Part shown: piece after piece, positions 31,698-40,978 of the stretch | How positions within the stretch are numbered: position 1 is the stretch's first letter | How the letters are laid out: every line of letters begins with the position of its first letter | NCBI RefSeq assembly: GCF_905171765.1 | Contig: NC_053397.1 | Span: forward strand, 114,283,295-114,347,294 | DNA from: Bufo bufo | Taxonomy: Eukaryota > Chordata > Amphibia > Anura > Bufonidae | Reading direction: 5' to 3' | Length of the DNA: 64,000 nucleotides | Program-made: the position numbers and the translations under genes | Notes under the pieces: generated by a model | The model's database searches: none | Told to the model about the DNA's origin: nothing | The model's input: the letters and a program-made list of their open reading frames with translations, nothing else

Positions 31698-34442
31698 CTA
31701 GTCCAGAATGAGTTGCTGAAATGACGGGGTGCTGGAGGCAGTGGGTGATGCTGATGGGAGATCCTGATGAAAAGCCTGAAATTTGAAGCGAGATAAATTG
31801 TCAGCAGCCGAATTGCACACCCCTGGGACATGGAAACAATGCAGGAAAAAATTGTTGCAGGCGGCCAGCCAAGTAAGTCTTCGCATGAACCTCATGATTG
31901 TGAGGGATTTGGAACGACCTTTATTTATAATCTGGCAGGTTGCTTGGTTGTCCGAGTAGCAGCGGACCGCCAGATTTGCCCATAAATGACCCCACGCCAC
32001 GGCAGCCGCTACGATGGGATAGATCTCAAAAAGCGCTGAGGTAGTGGAGAATCCTTCCAGACCCTGGACCTCAGGAGGCCAGCTGCCCCACAGCCAATCG
32101 TCCCCAAATATGGCCGCAAAGCCTGTGGTAGATGCCGCATCTGACCAGATAGAGGGGGAAGAGTCCGACAGCTGAGGGAGAAACAAGCTCCTACCATTCC
32201 AGGTGGACAGAAATCTCCTCCACATACCCAGATCCGCCGCAGCGTGGGCATCCAGGGACAATCTGTGCGAGTCGTGTAGGAACAAGGGGAAGAGGTGCAG
32301 AAGCCGTGAAATAAACGAGCGACCCTGGGGTATGATGCGCATGGCAAAGTTCAGGGAGCCCAGCAGGGACTGTAGTTCTCTGCGGTTGCAGGTGCCGAGT
32401 TGAAGATAGCCGTCTATGTGGGTGAGGATGTCCTGGATCTTCCCGGACGGCAAACTGGCTTGCATCGAAGCTGAATCCAACTGGATACCCAGGAAGGTGA
32501 TGATCGTGTCCGGCCCCTCTGTCTTCTTGGTGGAGAGGGGGACCCCCAGTTCCTTGAACAGCTTGATGGTGGCTCTGAGGCTGGAAGGAGGGGAAGTGTT
32601 TTCTTCCACCAATAGGAAGTCATCAAGGTAATGTAAAACCAGCGGGCACCTTGCTATATTCAATAGCAACCAGCATAATGCTTCCGCAAACACGTCGAAG
32701 ATGGCCGGGCTGCTTTTGGACCCGAAGGTCAATCGGGAGAAAAAATAATAATCCCCAGACCACTTGATGCCATGCAGGTGCCACAGTGTAGGGTGAATCG
32801 GAAGTAATTTGAAGGCGTTGGCGATGTCGGTTTTGCTGAGCCATGCCCCCACCCCTGCTTGACTGATGGCCGTGATGGCGTGATCTATGGTGGTATACTG
32901 CAGAGAGAATTCCTCCGAGGGAATGAGGGAGTTGAGACTGGGGTTGCCCGTCCCGTGAGGTGCCGATAGGTCAATGATGAGCCTCTGTTTCTGGGAAGAT
33001 TTCCCAGTGACGACGCCAATGGGGTTGGTGCGCCATGTGGCGAATGGGGGAGTTTTGAAAGGACCTAGCACAAAACCCTCTGTTACCTCTTGGGCTATGA
33101 GGGCGTCAATGGCGGTGGGGTTGTGTAGAGCGGATAAAAGATTGGGACATTCCAGGGTGCCTGTTGGCATATACAGGATGCCCGTGTGAAATCCTTCTGT
33201 CAATCCTGAAACGAGGAAATCTGACAGATGCCTGGAGGGGTGTTGCGACATGAGCGCGGTAAAAACTGGCATGTTGATGGTCGTTAGATACGGTTTGGTA
33301 AACATTTTATTTGGACACATGGACTTGGCATGTGCCCGGAAACATTTGGTGCATATGTGTAACAATTTACATCCGTTATAATTACAGGACCCCTCATTGA
33401 AATTATTGCAAATCATCGATTTGCCTAGAAATTTGATCGGCCGACCCAGTTTGTCCCGGGCCAGTCTCTCCGGGACCCCGGAGGGACCAGCTGCCTGGGA
33501 GGGGCCCTGTCTGACCGACGTGTTCGGGCAGAAATTGGTGGTGTGGGCCGTGGAGGAGCAGTGCGCACAGGCTGGGGTCCTAAGGCCTGCGAAGTGGCGA
33601 CAAAAAATGACCGTGTCGATCCTCGCCCAGTTGGAGCGGACTCCGTACTGGGAGAAAGCCCCTGCCACCTTTGCCGAAAAAGACCTGTGATAGTCATAAA
33701 ACGCTGACCCTCCGTATTTGTTGCCCAAATCCACCAGTTTGTGTAAGTAGAGGTCGAATTCCTCCCTTCTGTTGGGGTAGACCGCACAGATGACCTCTCT
33801 GTAGATTCCGAAGGCCAGCACGAATTCGGGAATGGTCAATTTCCTGTTGAGCCGGGCATCCCTGGACTTGACCACAACTGACACCTCGTCATAGGCGTAC
33901 GTCGTGTTTTCGACCACGTCCTGGGAGGCAATCAGAAGGGAGGCCAGGTTTATATCCTTACCTTCCAGGATATCCCGTTTCAAGTGCTCAGGAATCATAT
34001 GCGCCGGGTTGACTTCCCGGTCCTCCACGTTAGTGGATGGTGTGACCACCGGCAAACCGACCGGTGCCGGTGATGCCGCCGGTGGCGGACCCGCCAAGGA
34101 GAGGGTCGTGGTGACCGTTTCCAGCCTCTCCAGCCTGGCGTTGATTGTTGACATGGATGTCATCAGAGAGGCCAGCATGGCATGGATGTCCCCGGTGCCG
34201 GACTGGCTGGGTCCTTGCCCCGCATCGCTAGTATCGGTTGAAGCGCGTAACAGCCGGAACAGCTCCGCTTTCCTAGCCGTGGCGGGGAAGGGAACATGCC
34301 GTTTCCTCAACTCCGCCGTGATGCGAGGAATTGTCCAGGACCGGATGGACGCTGGACTGGCTAGATCGTCTCCCGAAGTGGCAGTGACAGATCTAGCAGG
34401 GGTGCCAGGTAGGGAGAAGTTTCCCAACCCATCCAGCGACAT
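31698..34442 (-). CDS. Ngaro-2 Gag-reverse transcriptase-RNase H polyprotein
   Basis: 914 residues from ATG 34442. An SAP-like motif lies near residues 34-68 (IPRITAELRKRHVPFPATAR). A coiled-coil-like stretch follows near 95-115. A Gag-like region ends with Cys/His clusters (CAHCSSTAHTTNFC near 290, then CNYNGCKLLHICTKC). RT spans about 440-700, with RLIIDLSAPHGTGNPSLNS, then FGSKSSPAIFD and the catalytic VLHYLDDFLLVEE (YLDD near 603). RNase H follows, with IWSDAASTTGFAA near 766 and RCYSDNQATCQIIN. The fused gag-RT-RH followed by a recombinase fits the DIRS order. The frame is unbroken, so it could be active. Confidence 0.93.
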   Translation of the reverse strand: MSLDGLGNFSLPGTPARSVTATSGDDLASPASIRSWTIPRITAELRKRHVPFPATARKAELFRLLRASTDTSDAGQGPSQSGTGDIHAMLASLMTSMSTINARLERLETVTTTLSLAGPPPAASPAPVGLPVVTPSTNVEDREVNPAHMIPEHLKRDILEGKDINLASLLIASQDVVENTTYAYDEVSVVVKSRDARLNRKLTIPEFVLAFGIYREVICAVYPNRREEFDLYLHKLVDLGNKYGGSAFYDYHRSFSAKVAGAFSQYGVRSNWARIDTVIFCRHFAGLRTPACAHCSSTAHTTNFCPNTSVRQGPSQAAGPSGVPERLARDKLGRPIKFLGKSMICNNFNEGSCNYNGCKLLHICTKCFRAHAKSMCPNKMFTKPYLTTINMPVFTALMSQHPSRHLSDFLVSGLTEGFHTGILYMPTGTLECPNLLSALHNPTAIDALIAQEVTEGFVLGPFKTPPFATWRTNPIGVVTGKSSQKQRLIIDLSAPHGTGNPSLNSLIPSEEFSLQYTTIDHAITAISQAGVGAWLSKTDIANAFKLLPIHPTLWHLHGIKWSGDYYFFSRLTFGSKSSPAIFDVFAEALCWLLLNIARCPLVLHYLDDFLLVEENTSPPSSLRATIKLFKELGVPLSTKKTEGPDTIITFLGIQLDSASMQASLPSGKIQDILTHIDGYLQLGTCNRRELQSLLGSLNFAMRIIPQGRSFISRLLHLFPLFLHDSHRLSLDAHAAADLGMWRRFLSTWNGRSLFLPQLSDSSPSIWSDAASTTGFAAIFGDDWLWGSWPPEVQGLEGFSTTSALFEIYPIVAAAVAWGHLWANLAVRCYSDNQATCQIINKGRSKSLTIMRFMRRLTWLAACNNFFLHCFHVPGVCNSAADNLSRFKFQAFHQDLPSASPTASSTPSFQQLILD

Positions 34443-36944
34443 ACTATAATAAAAAAAGTTGATTAATTTGAGGCCATGCAGGATCGTGCTGGCTAGCTAG
34501 GCCAAATGGCGAAAAAATTACACTTGCATGGTGACAGATGAGGCCCTGCTAATTGCCAAGCGGCTTTGAGAGGCTCTACCTATGATTTGGCGCGAGGGGG
34601 TAATGAGGCCACTCGTGGTAGTGGCAGGAGCGTTGGCCTCTCGGTGACTGTAAGACAGGACTAGGGGAAGGGAGTGACAGGTGAGGCCCTCTCTATGCAA
34701 CATGCGAGGCGGCTTACTAACGAGGTGGCGCGTTGGGCAGGTGCCTCCGTACGTTTGAGGCGGGGTGTCGGCCTCGCGGGACCACTAACTGTCGGCGAAG
34801 CCAAGAAAGGGGGGGGGGTTACCTAGTGGGATGATCGTGCCCCTAAAGCCAGCACGCTGACCCTAACGGGACCATCCGAAATGTAAGGAAGATTTTGGTA
34901 AATGAGCAGGTGAACGTACCTGGTACCAAGAAAAATTCTCCGGATACACGGTAGTGTAAAACAGTATAGGTTGACCGCCTAAAAAATAAGGGGGAGGGTA
35001 AACATGACATAGCGTGATGAAAAGCGTAAATGCATGTGGTACATATGTATGACCGGGAGGATCATGGCGGTTACACATGAAATGATAGCTTGCGCCTGAT
35101 GTGAACGAGACCAGTGCGTGCCGTGGCCATGGGCTGGCGGAAAGTGTGCGCCTGCAAAATATTTTCCTCTTTTTTTTTTTTTTTTGGAACATTCTGGACC
35201 GTGCCCCCGCAATTCCCACATGTTTATTGAATATGAAGCAAAATATATATTATTATTTTTTTTTTTTTTGAACATGGTTGTGAAAAAGGTGACGACCCCG
35301 TTGGAGACAGTCACTTGTAGCTGAATGCGGATGGGAAGTCTATGCCCCTCCGGCGATCAGCATGGTGAGATCATGTACGATTTTGGCCAAGAGGGGCCTG
35401 CTCATGATTCCCTGTTTGTTTATTTCATGGGTGTGATGTGTTTCCCTGTCTTTATTGGGGCTCCTGGGGAATGTGTAACAAGGGGGGCATGCTGTGGCCT
35501 CCCCTGCCGCCCGGCGGCGGCCCCCCCGGACACAGATGCCGCGCGCACGGCCGCCGGGACACCGCGCATGCGCCGACATGCCGTCGCGCATGCGCAGAAC
35601 CCCGGCCGCGCACGCGCAGAACAGGCCCCAGGACGCGGGCGGCCGCGCGGCAGGGGGAGCGGCAACCAGGCAGCAGGTGGTGAGGGGACGTTACGGCCAC
35701 GGTGAGCCCAGTGCAGGTAATGAATGGAAGAGGGGGGGGGGGGGGAGATTGTGTGGTTGTACTGCTGCTGGCCCCCACGACTGCGCACATGAATGACCGG
35801 GGGGGGGTGTGACTGAGGAGTGACATGTGGGGGCTGGGAAGAATCAGTGCTGCCCGACGGCGGCCCCCCGAACACAAGCGCCGCGCGCACGGCCGCCGGG
35901 ACACCGCGCATGCGCCGACGGAATAGCCGCGCATGCGCAGAACCCCGGCCGCGCACGCGCAGACCACGCACCAAGGATGCGGCCGGCAGGGGGAGCGGTA
36001 CCAGCCAGGAGGTGGTGAGGGGATGTTTCGGCCGCGGTGAGCCCAGTGCATGGTAAATAAATGGGAGGAGAGGGGGGGGGGTGGGGGTGTGCGGTATCAC
36101 CGCCTCTGGCCCCCGCGACTGCGCCCGTGATTGACCGGGGGGGGGGGGTGACATGGAGCCAGGGAAATCCATGTATTTGAACATATGTGTCCGGAGTCGT
36201 CGGGACACTGCGCATGCGCCGACGAAATCGCCGCGCATGCGCAGAACCCCGGCCGCGCATGCGCAGACCAGGCCCCAGGACGCGGTCGGGCGCCATCGGC
36301 CGCGCGGCAGGCGGAGCGGCAACAGGCAGGAGGCGACGGGGAGGGGACGATCGCTAGAGAAAGTGAAGTGAATGGGGGGGGGGGGTGCACCGCAGCTGCC
36401 CTTGTGATGTACATGATGTTTGGGGTGAACCAGACCGGGTAGTGGGCTGAGATTAGCAGGTTGCTGGCCGGCGTAACGGTCCTGTGGGGAGATGACAGAG
36501 GGCCTGAGAAATGAGCTGCTGGTGACTGGGCAGCCGTGACATGAATGCAGCGTGTGAAAGAACATCAGAAAAAAGAGGGGGTTTTAAACCAGGAACCATT
36601 GCCGCCTGCTGCCAGAGTGTGACCAGAATGATGGTGCAAATCGTGGATGAGAACGTATGAACAGGTGTGACAGAAATGAATGATGGTGACTTGTATGAAC
36701 CATGACATTAGTGCGCCTTGATGAAATGAGATAAACCGGTACTGGGGCAACCGTGAGGCCCTGCTGACCCGTACGAAAAAACTCACAGTTTGACGGGCAA
36801 ACGCGACCCACAGTGAACCGAGTGAAGCTGGGAAAAGAACAGCAATGCTCCAAAACCAGAACCAGACGGCGACGAAAAAAGGCTCTCAGAAAATCAGCGG
36901 CTCGTAGGTAAATTCCTCAGAACTCCAACAAGCGACTTCCTCTC
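34443..36944 (-). promoter_or_regulatory. Ngaro-2 5' leader
   Basis: About 2.5 kb between A1 and the first ATG with no convincing gene. 34443-35330 contains poly-T runs near 35170 and 35260. 35510-36345 is a CpG-rich tandem repeat block with NRF1-type sites. 36345-36944 is single-copy. Long open frames here come from GC-rich repeat composition. Confidence 0.7.
35510..36345 (-). promoter_or_regulatory. CpG-rich tandem repeats with nine NRF1-type sites
   Basis: Three repeat units spaced 342 and 304 bp apart. Each holds three sites of the form YGCGCAYGCGCR or one base off: 35563-35574, 35585-35596, 35607-35618; 35905-35916, 35928-35939, 35950-35961; 36209-36220, 36232-36243, 36254-36265. Six match the consensus fully and the first of each trio differs only at the last base. 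Confidence 0.75.
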
Positions 36945-37052
36945 ACAAAGCTCAGACCTCAGACGGTGCAGGAGCCAGGTAAGGGGGGTGCCCTAAATAG
37001 GCTGGAGGCGGACCTCAGCCCCTCCCACAAATCCAGGCAAATGCCTTAATAC
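36945..37052 (-). repeat. Ngaro-2 5' split repeat A1
   Basis: 108 bp matching A2 at 30486-30593. It is the 5' end of the element on the minus strand. Confidence 0.93.
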
Positions 37053-37107
37053 ATATAAATATATACAGCATATACTGAATCTCCAAATAAAAGCCAACTG
37101 CACTCAG

Positions 37108-37916
37108 TGTCTTAACCACCTCAGCCCCCCTAGCTTAAACACCCTTAACCGCCTCCGGACCGCCTAACGCACGGATGCGTCCTGGAGGCGGTCGATTCAT
37201 TCTTCCTGGACGCATCCGTGCGTCATCTTGCGAGACGCGAGATTTCCTGTGAATGCGCGCACACAGGATTGGAAGGTAAGCGAGTGGATCTGCAGCCTGC
37301 CAGCGGCGATCGTTCGCTGGCAGGCTGTAGATGCGTTTTTTTTTAACCCCTAACAGGTATATTAGACGCTGTTTCGATAACAGCGTCTAATATACCTGCT
37401 ACCTGGTCCTCTGCTGGTCCCTTTTGATTGGATCGACCACCAGAGGACACAGGCAGCTCTGTAATAAGTAGCACCAAGCACCACACTACACTCCCCCCCC
37501 CGCCCCCCCGTCACTTATTAACCCCTTATGGACCCCTGATCACCCCATATATACCCCTGATCACCCCCCTGTCATTGATCACCCCCCTGTAATGCTCCAT
37601 TCAGATGTCCGTATGTTTTTTACGGATCCATGGATTGGATCCGCAAAACACATACGGACGTCTGAATGGAGCCTTACAGGGGGTGATCAATGACAGGGGG
37701 GTGATCACCCCATATAGACTCCCTGATCACCCCCCTGTCATTGATCACCCCCCTGTCATTGATCACCCCCCTGTAAGGCTCCATTCAGAGGTCCATATGT
37801 TTTTTACAGATGCATGGATCGGATCCGCAAAACACATACGGACGTCTGAATGGAGCCTTACAGGGGGGTGATCAATGACAGGGGGGTGATCAGGGAGTCT
37901 ATATGGGGTGATCACC
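37108..37916. mobile_element. TTAA-type multi-hairpin MITE
   Basis: It begins TTAACCACCTCAGCCCC, the terminus also seen at 2413, followed by a second TTAA at about 37136 with CCGCCTCCGG. It contains several hairpins: 20-bp arms at 37354-37373 and 37379-37398 (loop TCGAT), an imperfect stem at about 37290-37330, and two long palindromes centred near 37630 and 37815 bounded by GATCACCCCCCTG repeats. No coding sequence. Two related MITEs may be nested here. Confidence 0.6.
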
Positions 37917-38175
37917 CCCCTGACAGACTTGACAGCGGCGAATCAATGGATGTCATATATCTGGACTTCTCCAAAGCATTTGACACTGTACCGCATAAAA
38001 GGTTAGTATATAAAATGAGAATGCTCTGACTGGGAGAAAATTTCTGTATGTGAGTAAGAAACTGGCTCAGTAATAGAAAACAGAGGGTGGTTTTTAACGG
38101 TACACACTCAGATTGGGTCACTGTCACTAGTGGAGTACCTCAGGGGATCACCCCTGGGCCCTATCCTCTTCAATA
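37917..38175 (+). pseudogene. LINE reverse transcriptase, palm part
   Basis: It continues the LINE: MDVIYLDFSKAFDTVPHKRL (the RT block with the first catalytic Asp), then WLSNRKQRVVFNG and TSGVPQG. Stops interrupt it after 38020. The Tc1 element splits it within the block that should read NIFINDL. Confidence 0.85.
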
Positions 38176-38177
38176 TA

Positions 38178-39759
38178 CACTGCTCAAAAAAATAAAGGGA
38201 ACACTTAAACAACACAATGTAACTCCAAGTCAATCACACTTCTGTGAAATCAAACTGTCCACTTAGGAAGCAACACTGAGTGACAATCAATTTCACATGC
38301 TGTTGTGAAAATGGGATAGACAACAGGTGGAAATTATAGGCAATTAGCAAGACACCCCCAATAAAGGAGTGGTTCTGCAGGTGGTGACCACATACCACTT
38401 CTCAGTTCCTATGCTTCCTGGCTGATGTTTTGGTCACTTTTGAATGCTGGAGGTGCTCTCACTCTAGTGGTAGCATGAGACGGAATCTACAACCCACACA
38501 AGTGGCTCAGGTAGTGCAGCTTATCCAGGATGGCACATCAATGCGAGCTGTGGCAAGAAGGTTTGCTGTGTCTGTCAGCGTAGTGTCCAGAGCATGGAGG
38601 CGCTACCAGGAGACAGGCCAGTACATCAGGAGACATGGAGGAGGCCGTAGGAGGGCAACAACCCAGCAGCAGGACCGCTACCTCCGCCTTTGTGCAAGGA
38701 GGAACAGGAGGAGCACTGCCAAAGCCCTGCAAAATGACCTCCAGCAGGCCACAATTGTGCATGTGTCTGCTCAAACGGTCAGAAACAGACTCCATGAGGG
38801 TGATATGAGGGCCCGACATCCACAGGTGGGGGTTTTGCTTACAGCCCAACACCGTGCAGGATGTTTGGCATTTGCCAGAGAACACCAAGATTGGCAAATT
38901 CGCCACTGGCGCCCTGTGCTCTCCACAGATGAAAGCAGGTTCACACTGAGCACATGTGACAGACGTGACAGAGTCTTGAGACGCCGTGGAGAACGTTCTG
39001 CTGCCTGCAACATCCTCCAGCATGACCAGTTTGGCATTGGGTCAGTAATGGTGTGGGGTGGCATTTCTTTGGAGGGCCGCACAGCCCTCCATGTGCTCGC
39101 CAGAGGTAGCCTGACTGCTATTAGGTACCGAGATGAGATCCTCAGACCCCTTGTGAGACCATATGCTGGTGCGGTTGGCCCTGGGTTCCTCCTAATGCAA
39201 GACAATGCTAGACCTCATGTGGCTGGAGTGTGTCAGCAGTTCCTGCAAGACAAAGGCATTGATGCCATGGACTGGCCCGCCCGTTCCCCAGATCTGAATC
39301 CAATTGAGCACATCTGGGACATCATGTCTCGCTCTATCCACCAACGTCACGTTGCACCACAGACTGTCCAGGAGTTGGCAGATGCTTTAGTCCAGGTCTG
39401 GGAGGAGATCCCTCAGGAGACCGTCCGCCACCTCATCAGGAGCATGCACAGGCGTTGTAGGGAGGTCATACAGGCACGTGGAGGCCACACACACTACTGA
39501 GCCTCATTTTGACTTGTTTTAAGGACATTACATCAAAGTTGGATCAGCCTGTGGTATGTTTTTCCACTTTAATTTTGAGTGTGACTCCAAATCCAGACCT
39601 CCATGGGTTGAAAATTTTGATTTCCATTTTTTTATTTTTGTGTGATTTTGTTGTCAGCACATTCAACTATGTAAAGAACAAAGTATTTCAGAAGAATATT
39701 TAATTAATTGAGATCTAGGATGTGTTATTTTTGTGTTCCCTTTATTTTTTTCAGCAGTG
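38178..39759 (+). mobile_element. Complete Tc1/mariner transposon
   Basis: Inverted ends: CACTGCTCAAAAAAATAAAG on the left and, inverted, CACTGCTGAAAAAAATAAAG on the right, flanked by TA duplications at 38176-38177 and 39760-39761. It is 1582 bp with one intact transposase gene. It is inserted in the LINE RT sequence between 38175 and 39762. Confidence 0.95.
38475..39500 (+). CDS. Tc1-like transposase, intact
   Basis: 341 residues from the ATG at 38475; the upstream in-frame extension to 38430 lacks similarity. N-terminal paired-type helix-turn-helix DNA-binding region ([20 protein letters not shown]) followed by [11 protein letters not shown], a GRPR-like basic linker. The catalytic DD34E triad is complete: Asp152 in STDESRF, Asp243 in MQDNARPH and Glu278 in [20 protein letters not shown] is also typical. 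Length equals the usual 340 or so for Tc1 transposases. With both terminal repeats present, the copy could be self-mobile. Confidence 0.95.
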   Translation: MRRNLQPTQVAQVVQLIQDGTSMRAVARRFAVSVSVVSRAWRRYQETGQYIRRHGGGRRRATTQQQDRYLRLCARRNRRSTAKALQNDLQQATIVHVSAQTVRNRLHEGDMRARHPQVGVLLTAQHRAGCLAFAREHQDWQIRHWRPVLSTDESRFTLSTCDRRDRVLRRRGERSAACNILQHDQFGIGSVMVWGGISLEGRTALHVLARGSLTAIRYRDEILRPLVRPYAGAVGPGFLLMQDNARPHVAGVCQQFLQDKGIDAMDWPARSPDLNPIEHIWDIMSRSIHQRHVAPQTVQELADALVQVWEEIPQETVRHLIRSMHRRCREVIQARGGHTHY

Positions 39760-39761
39760 TA

Positions 39762-40235
39762 TTCATTAATGATCTTGTAGAAGGCTTGCACAGTAAAATA
39801 TAAATTTTTGCAGATGACACTAAACTGTGTAAAGTAATTGACACGGAAGAGGACAGTATACTGCTACAAATGGATCTGGATAGATTGGAGGCTTGGGCAG
39901 AGAAGTGGCAGATGATGTTTAACACTGACAAATGTAAGGTTATGCACATGGGTAGGAATAATGCAAGTCACCCGTACATACTAAATGTTAAAACACTGGG
40001 TAACTCGGACATGGAAAAGGACGTAGGAATTTTAGTGAACAGCAAACTAAGCTGTAAAAACCAGTGTCAGGCAGCTGCTGCCAAGGCCAATAAGATAATG
40101 GGTTGCATCAAAAGGGGCATAGCTGCCCGTGATGAGAACATAGTCCTACCACTTTACAAATCACTGGTCAGACCACACATGGAGTACTGTGTACAGTTCT
40201 GGGCTCCTGTGAACAAGGCAGAGGAGGGCAACTAA
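39762..40235 (+). pseudogene. LINE reverse transcriptase, C-terminal part
   Basis: After the Tc1 insertion the LINE continues with INDLVEGL and the catalytic FADDT (FADD codons at 39807-39818), then QMDLDRLEAWAEKWQMMFNT, DKCKVMHMGRNN, NKIMGCIKRGIAARDENIV and PLYKSLVRPHMEYCVQFWAP. A frame change near 39800 and a stop near 40233 break it. 40236-40773 is the remaining C-terminus in broken frames plus the 3' untranslated end. Confidence 0.88.
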
Positions 40236-40773
40236 AGTAATTACGGGAATGAGGGAATTATAGTACCCTGAAAGATTATCAAAATTAGGGTTATTCACTT
40301 TAAAAAATAGATGACTGAGGGGAGAATTAATTACTATGTATAAATATATCAGGGGTCAGTACAGAGATCTTTCCCATCATCTATTTATCCCCAGGACTGT
40401 GACTGTGACAAGGGGAGATTCTCTGCGCACAGACATAGAAAAGTATTCTTTACGGTAAAAGCAGTGAGACTATGGAACTCTCTGCCTGAGGAGTTGGTGA
40501 TGGTAAGTTCACTAAAAGAGTTCAAGCTGGGACTGAATGTATTTCTGGAGTGTAATAATATTACAGGCTATAGCTAGTAGAGCGGGGTCGTTGATACAAG
40601 GAGTTATCTGATTGCCTGAATGGAGTCGGGAGGAATTTTTTTCCCCTTAAGTGGGGAAAATTAGCTTCTACCTCACAGTTTTTTTTTTTTTGCCTTCCTT
40701 TGGATCAACTTGCAGGATAACAGGCCAAACTGGATGGACAAATGTCTTTTTTCGGCCTTATATGCTATGTTAC

Positions 40774-40978
40774 TAAATGCTGGTAAATCTAGAAGCAGCT
40801 AGACCTGGAGCAGAACCTGAATCAGCAGGTGGTGGCATACTTGGACAGCACCCTGCCACCCCACATTAAAAATCGGCTGGACTACTGGGCAGCCAAAGTG
40901 GATTTGTGGCTGCAACTGGCCGACTTTGCCCTGGAAAAGCTGTCCTGCCCAGCCAGTAGTGTGGCATCAGAGCGTATG
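40774..40978 (+). pseudogene. hAT2 transposase C-terminal piece, copy 1
   Basis: It encodes LDSTLPPHIKNRLDYWAAKV and LADFALEKLSCPASSVASER, the start of the hAT dimerisation domain with the catalytic-type SER Glu. It joins at about 40978 to a second copy of the segment at 21980-22050, so copies 1 and 2 are arranged head to tail with deletions. Confidence 0.75.

Larger units (their letters stand above)
30313..37052 (-). mobile_element. Ngaro-2, complete Ngaro-type retrotransposon
   Basis: 6740 bp. On the minus strand: A1 (37052-36945), a 2.5-kb leader, gag-RT-RNase H (34442-31698), tyrosine recombinase (31689-30760), B1 (30708-30594), A2 (30593-30486), B2 (30427-30313). The A copies are 108 bp each and the B copies 115 bp each, apparently identical by eye. 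Both frames are intact. I see no methyltransferase domain between RNase H and recombinase, which favours Ngaro over DIRS or PAT. Flanks are AT-rich. Confidence 0.93.
22066..40773 (+). mobile_element. CR1-like LINE split by later insertions
   Basis: Parts at 22066-23822, 37917-38175 and 39762-40773 form one plus-strand LINE in the right order: SGNH-like stretch, endonuclease, RT palm, RT C-terminus, 3' tail. hAT2 sequence flanks both outer ends (21545-22066 and 40774-40978), which supports a single insertion. About 70 residues of RT are missing between the first two parts. The 3' end reads ATGCTATGTTACT, comparable to the octamer tail TATGTTAC/TATATTAC of the minus-strand copy at 41285. Nested inside are hAT3, the satellite, Ngaro-2, a MITE and Tc1. 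Confidence 0.8.

Noticed and set aside
35420..36565. 381-residue Pro/Ala/Arg-rich frame and several plus-strand frames
   Set aside because: GC-rich tandem leader of Ngaro-2 has few stops by composition; no conserved domain.
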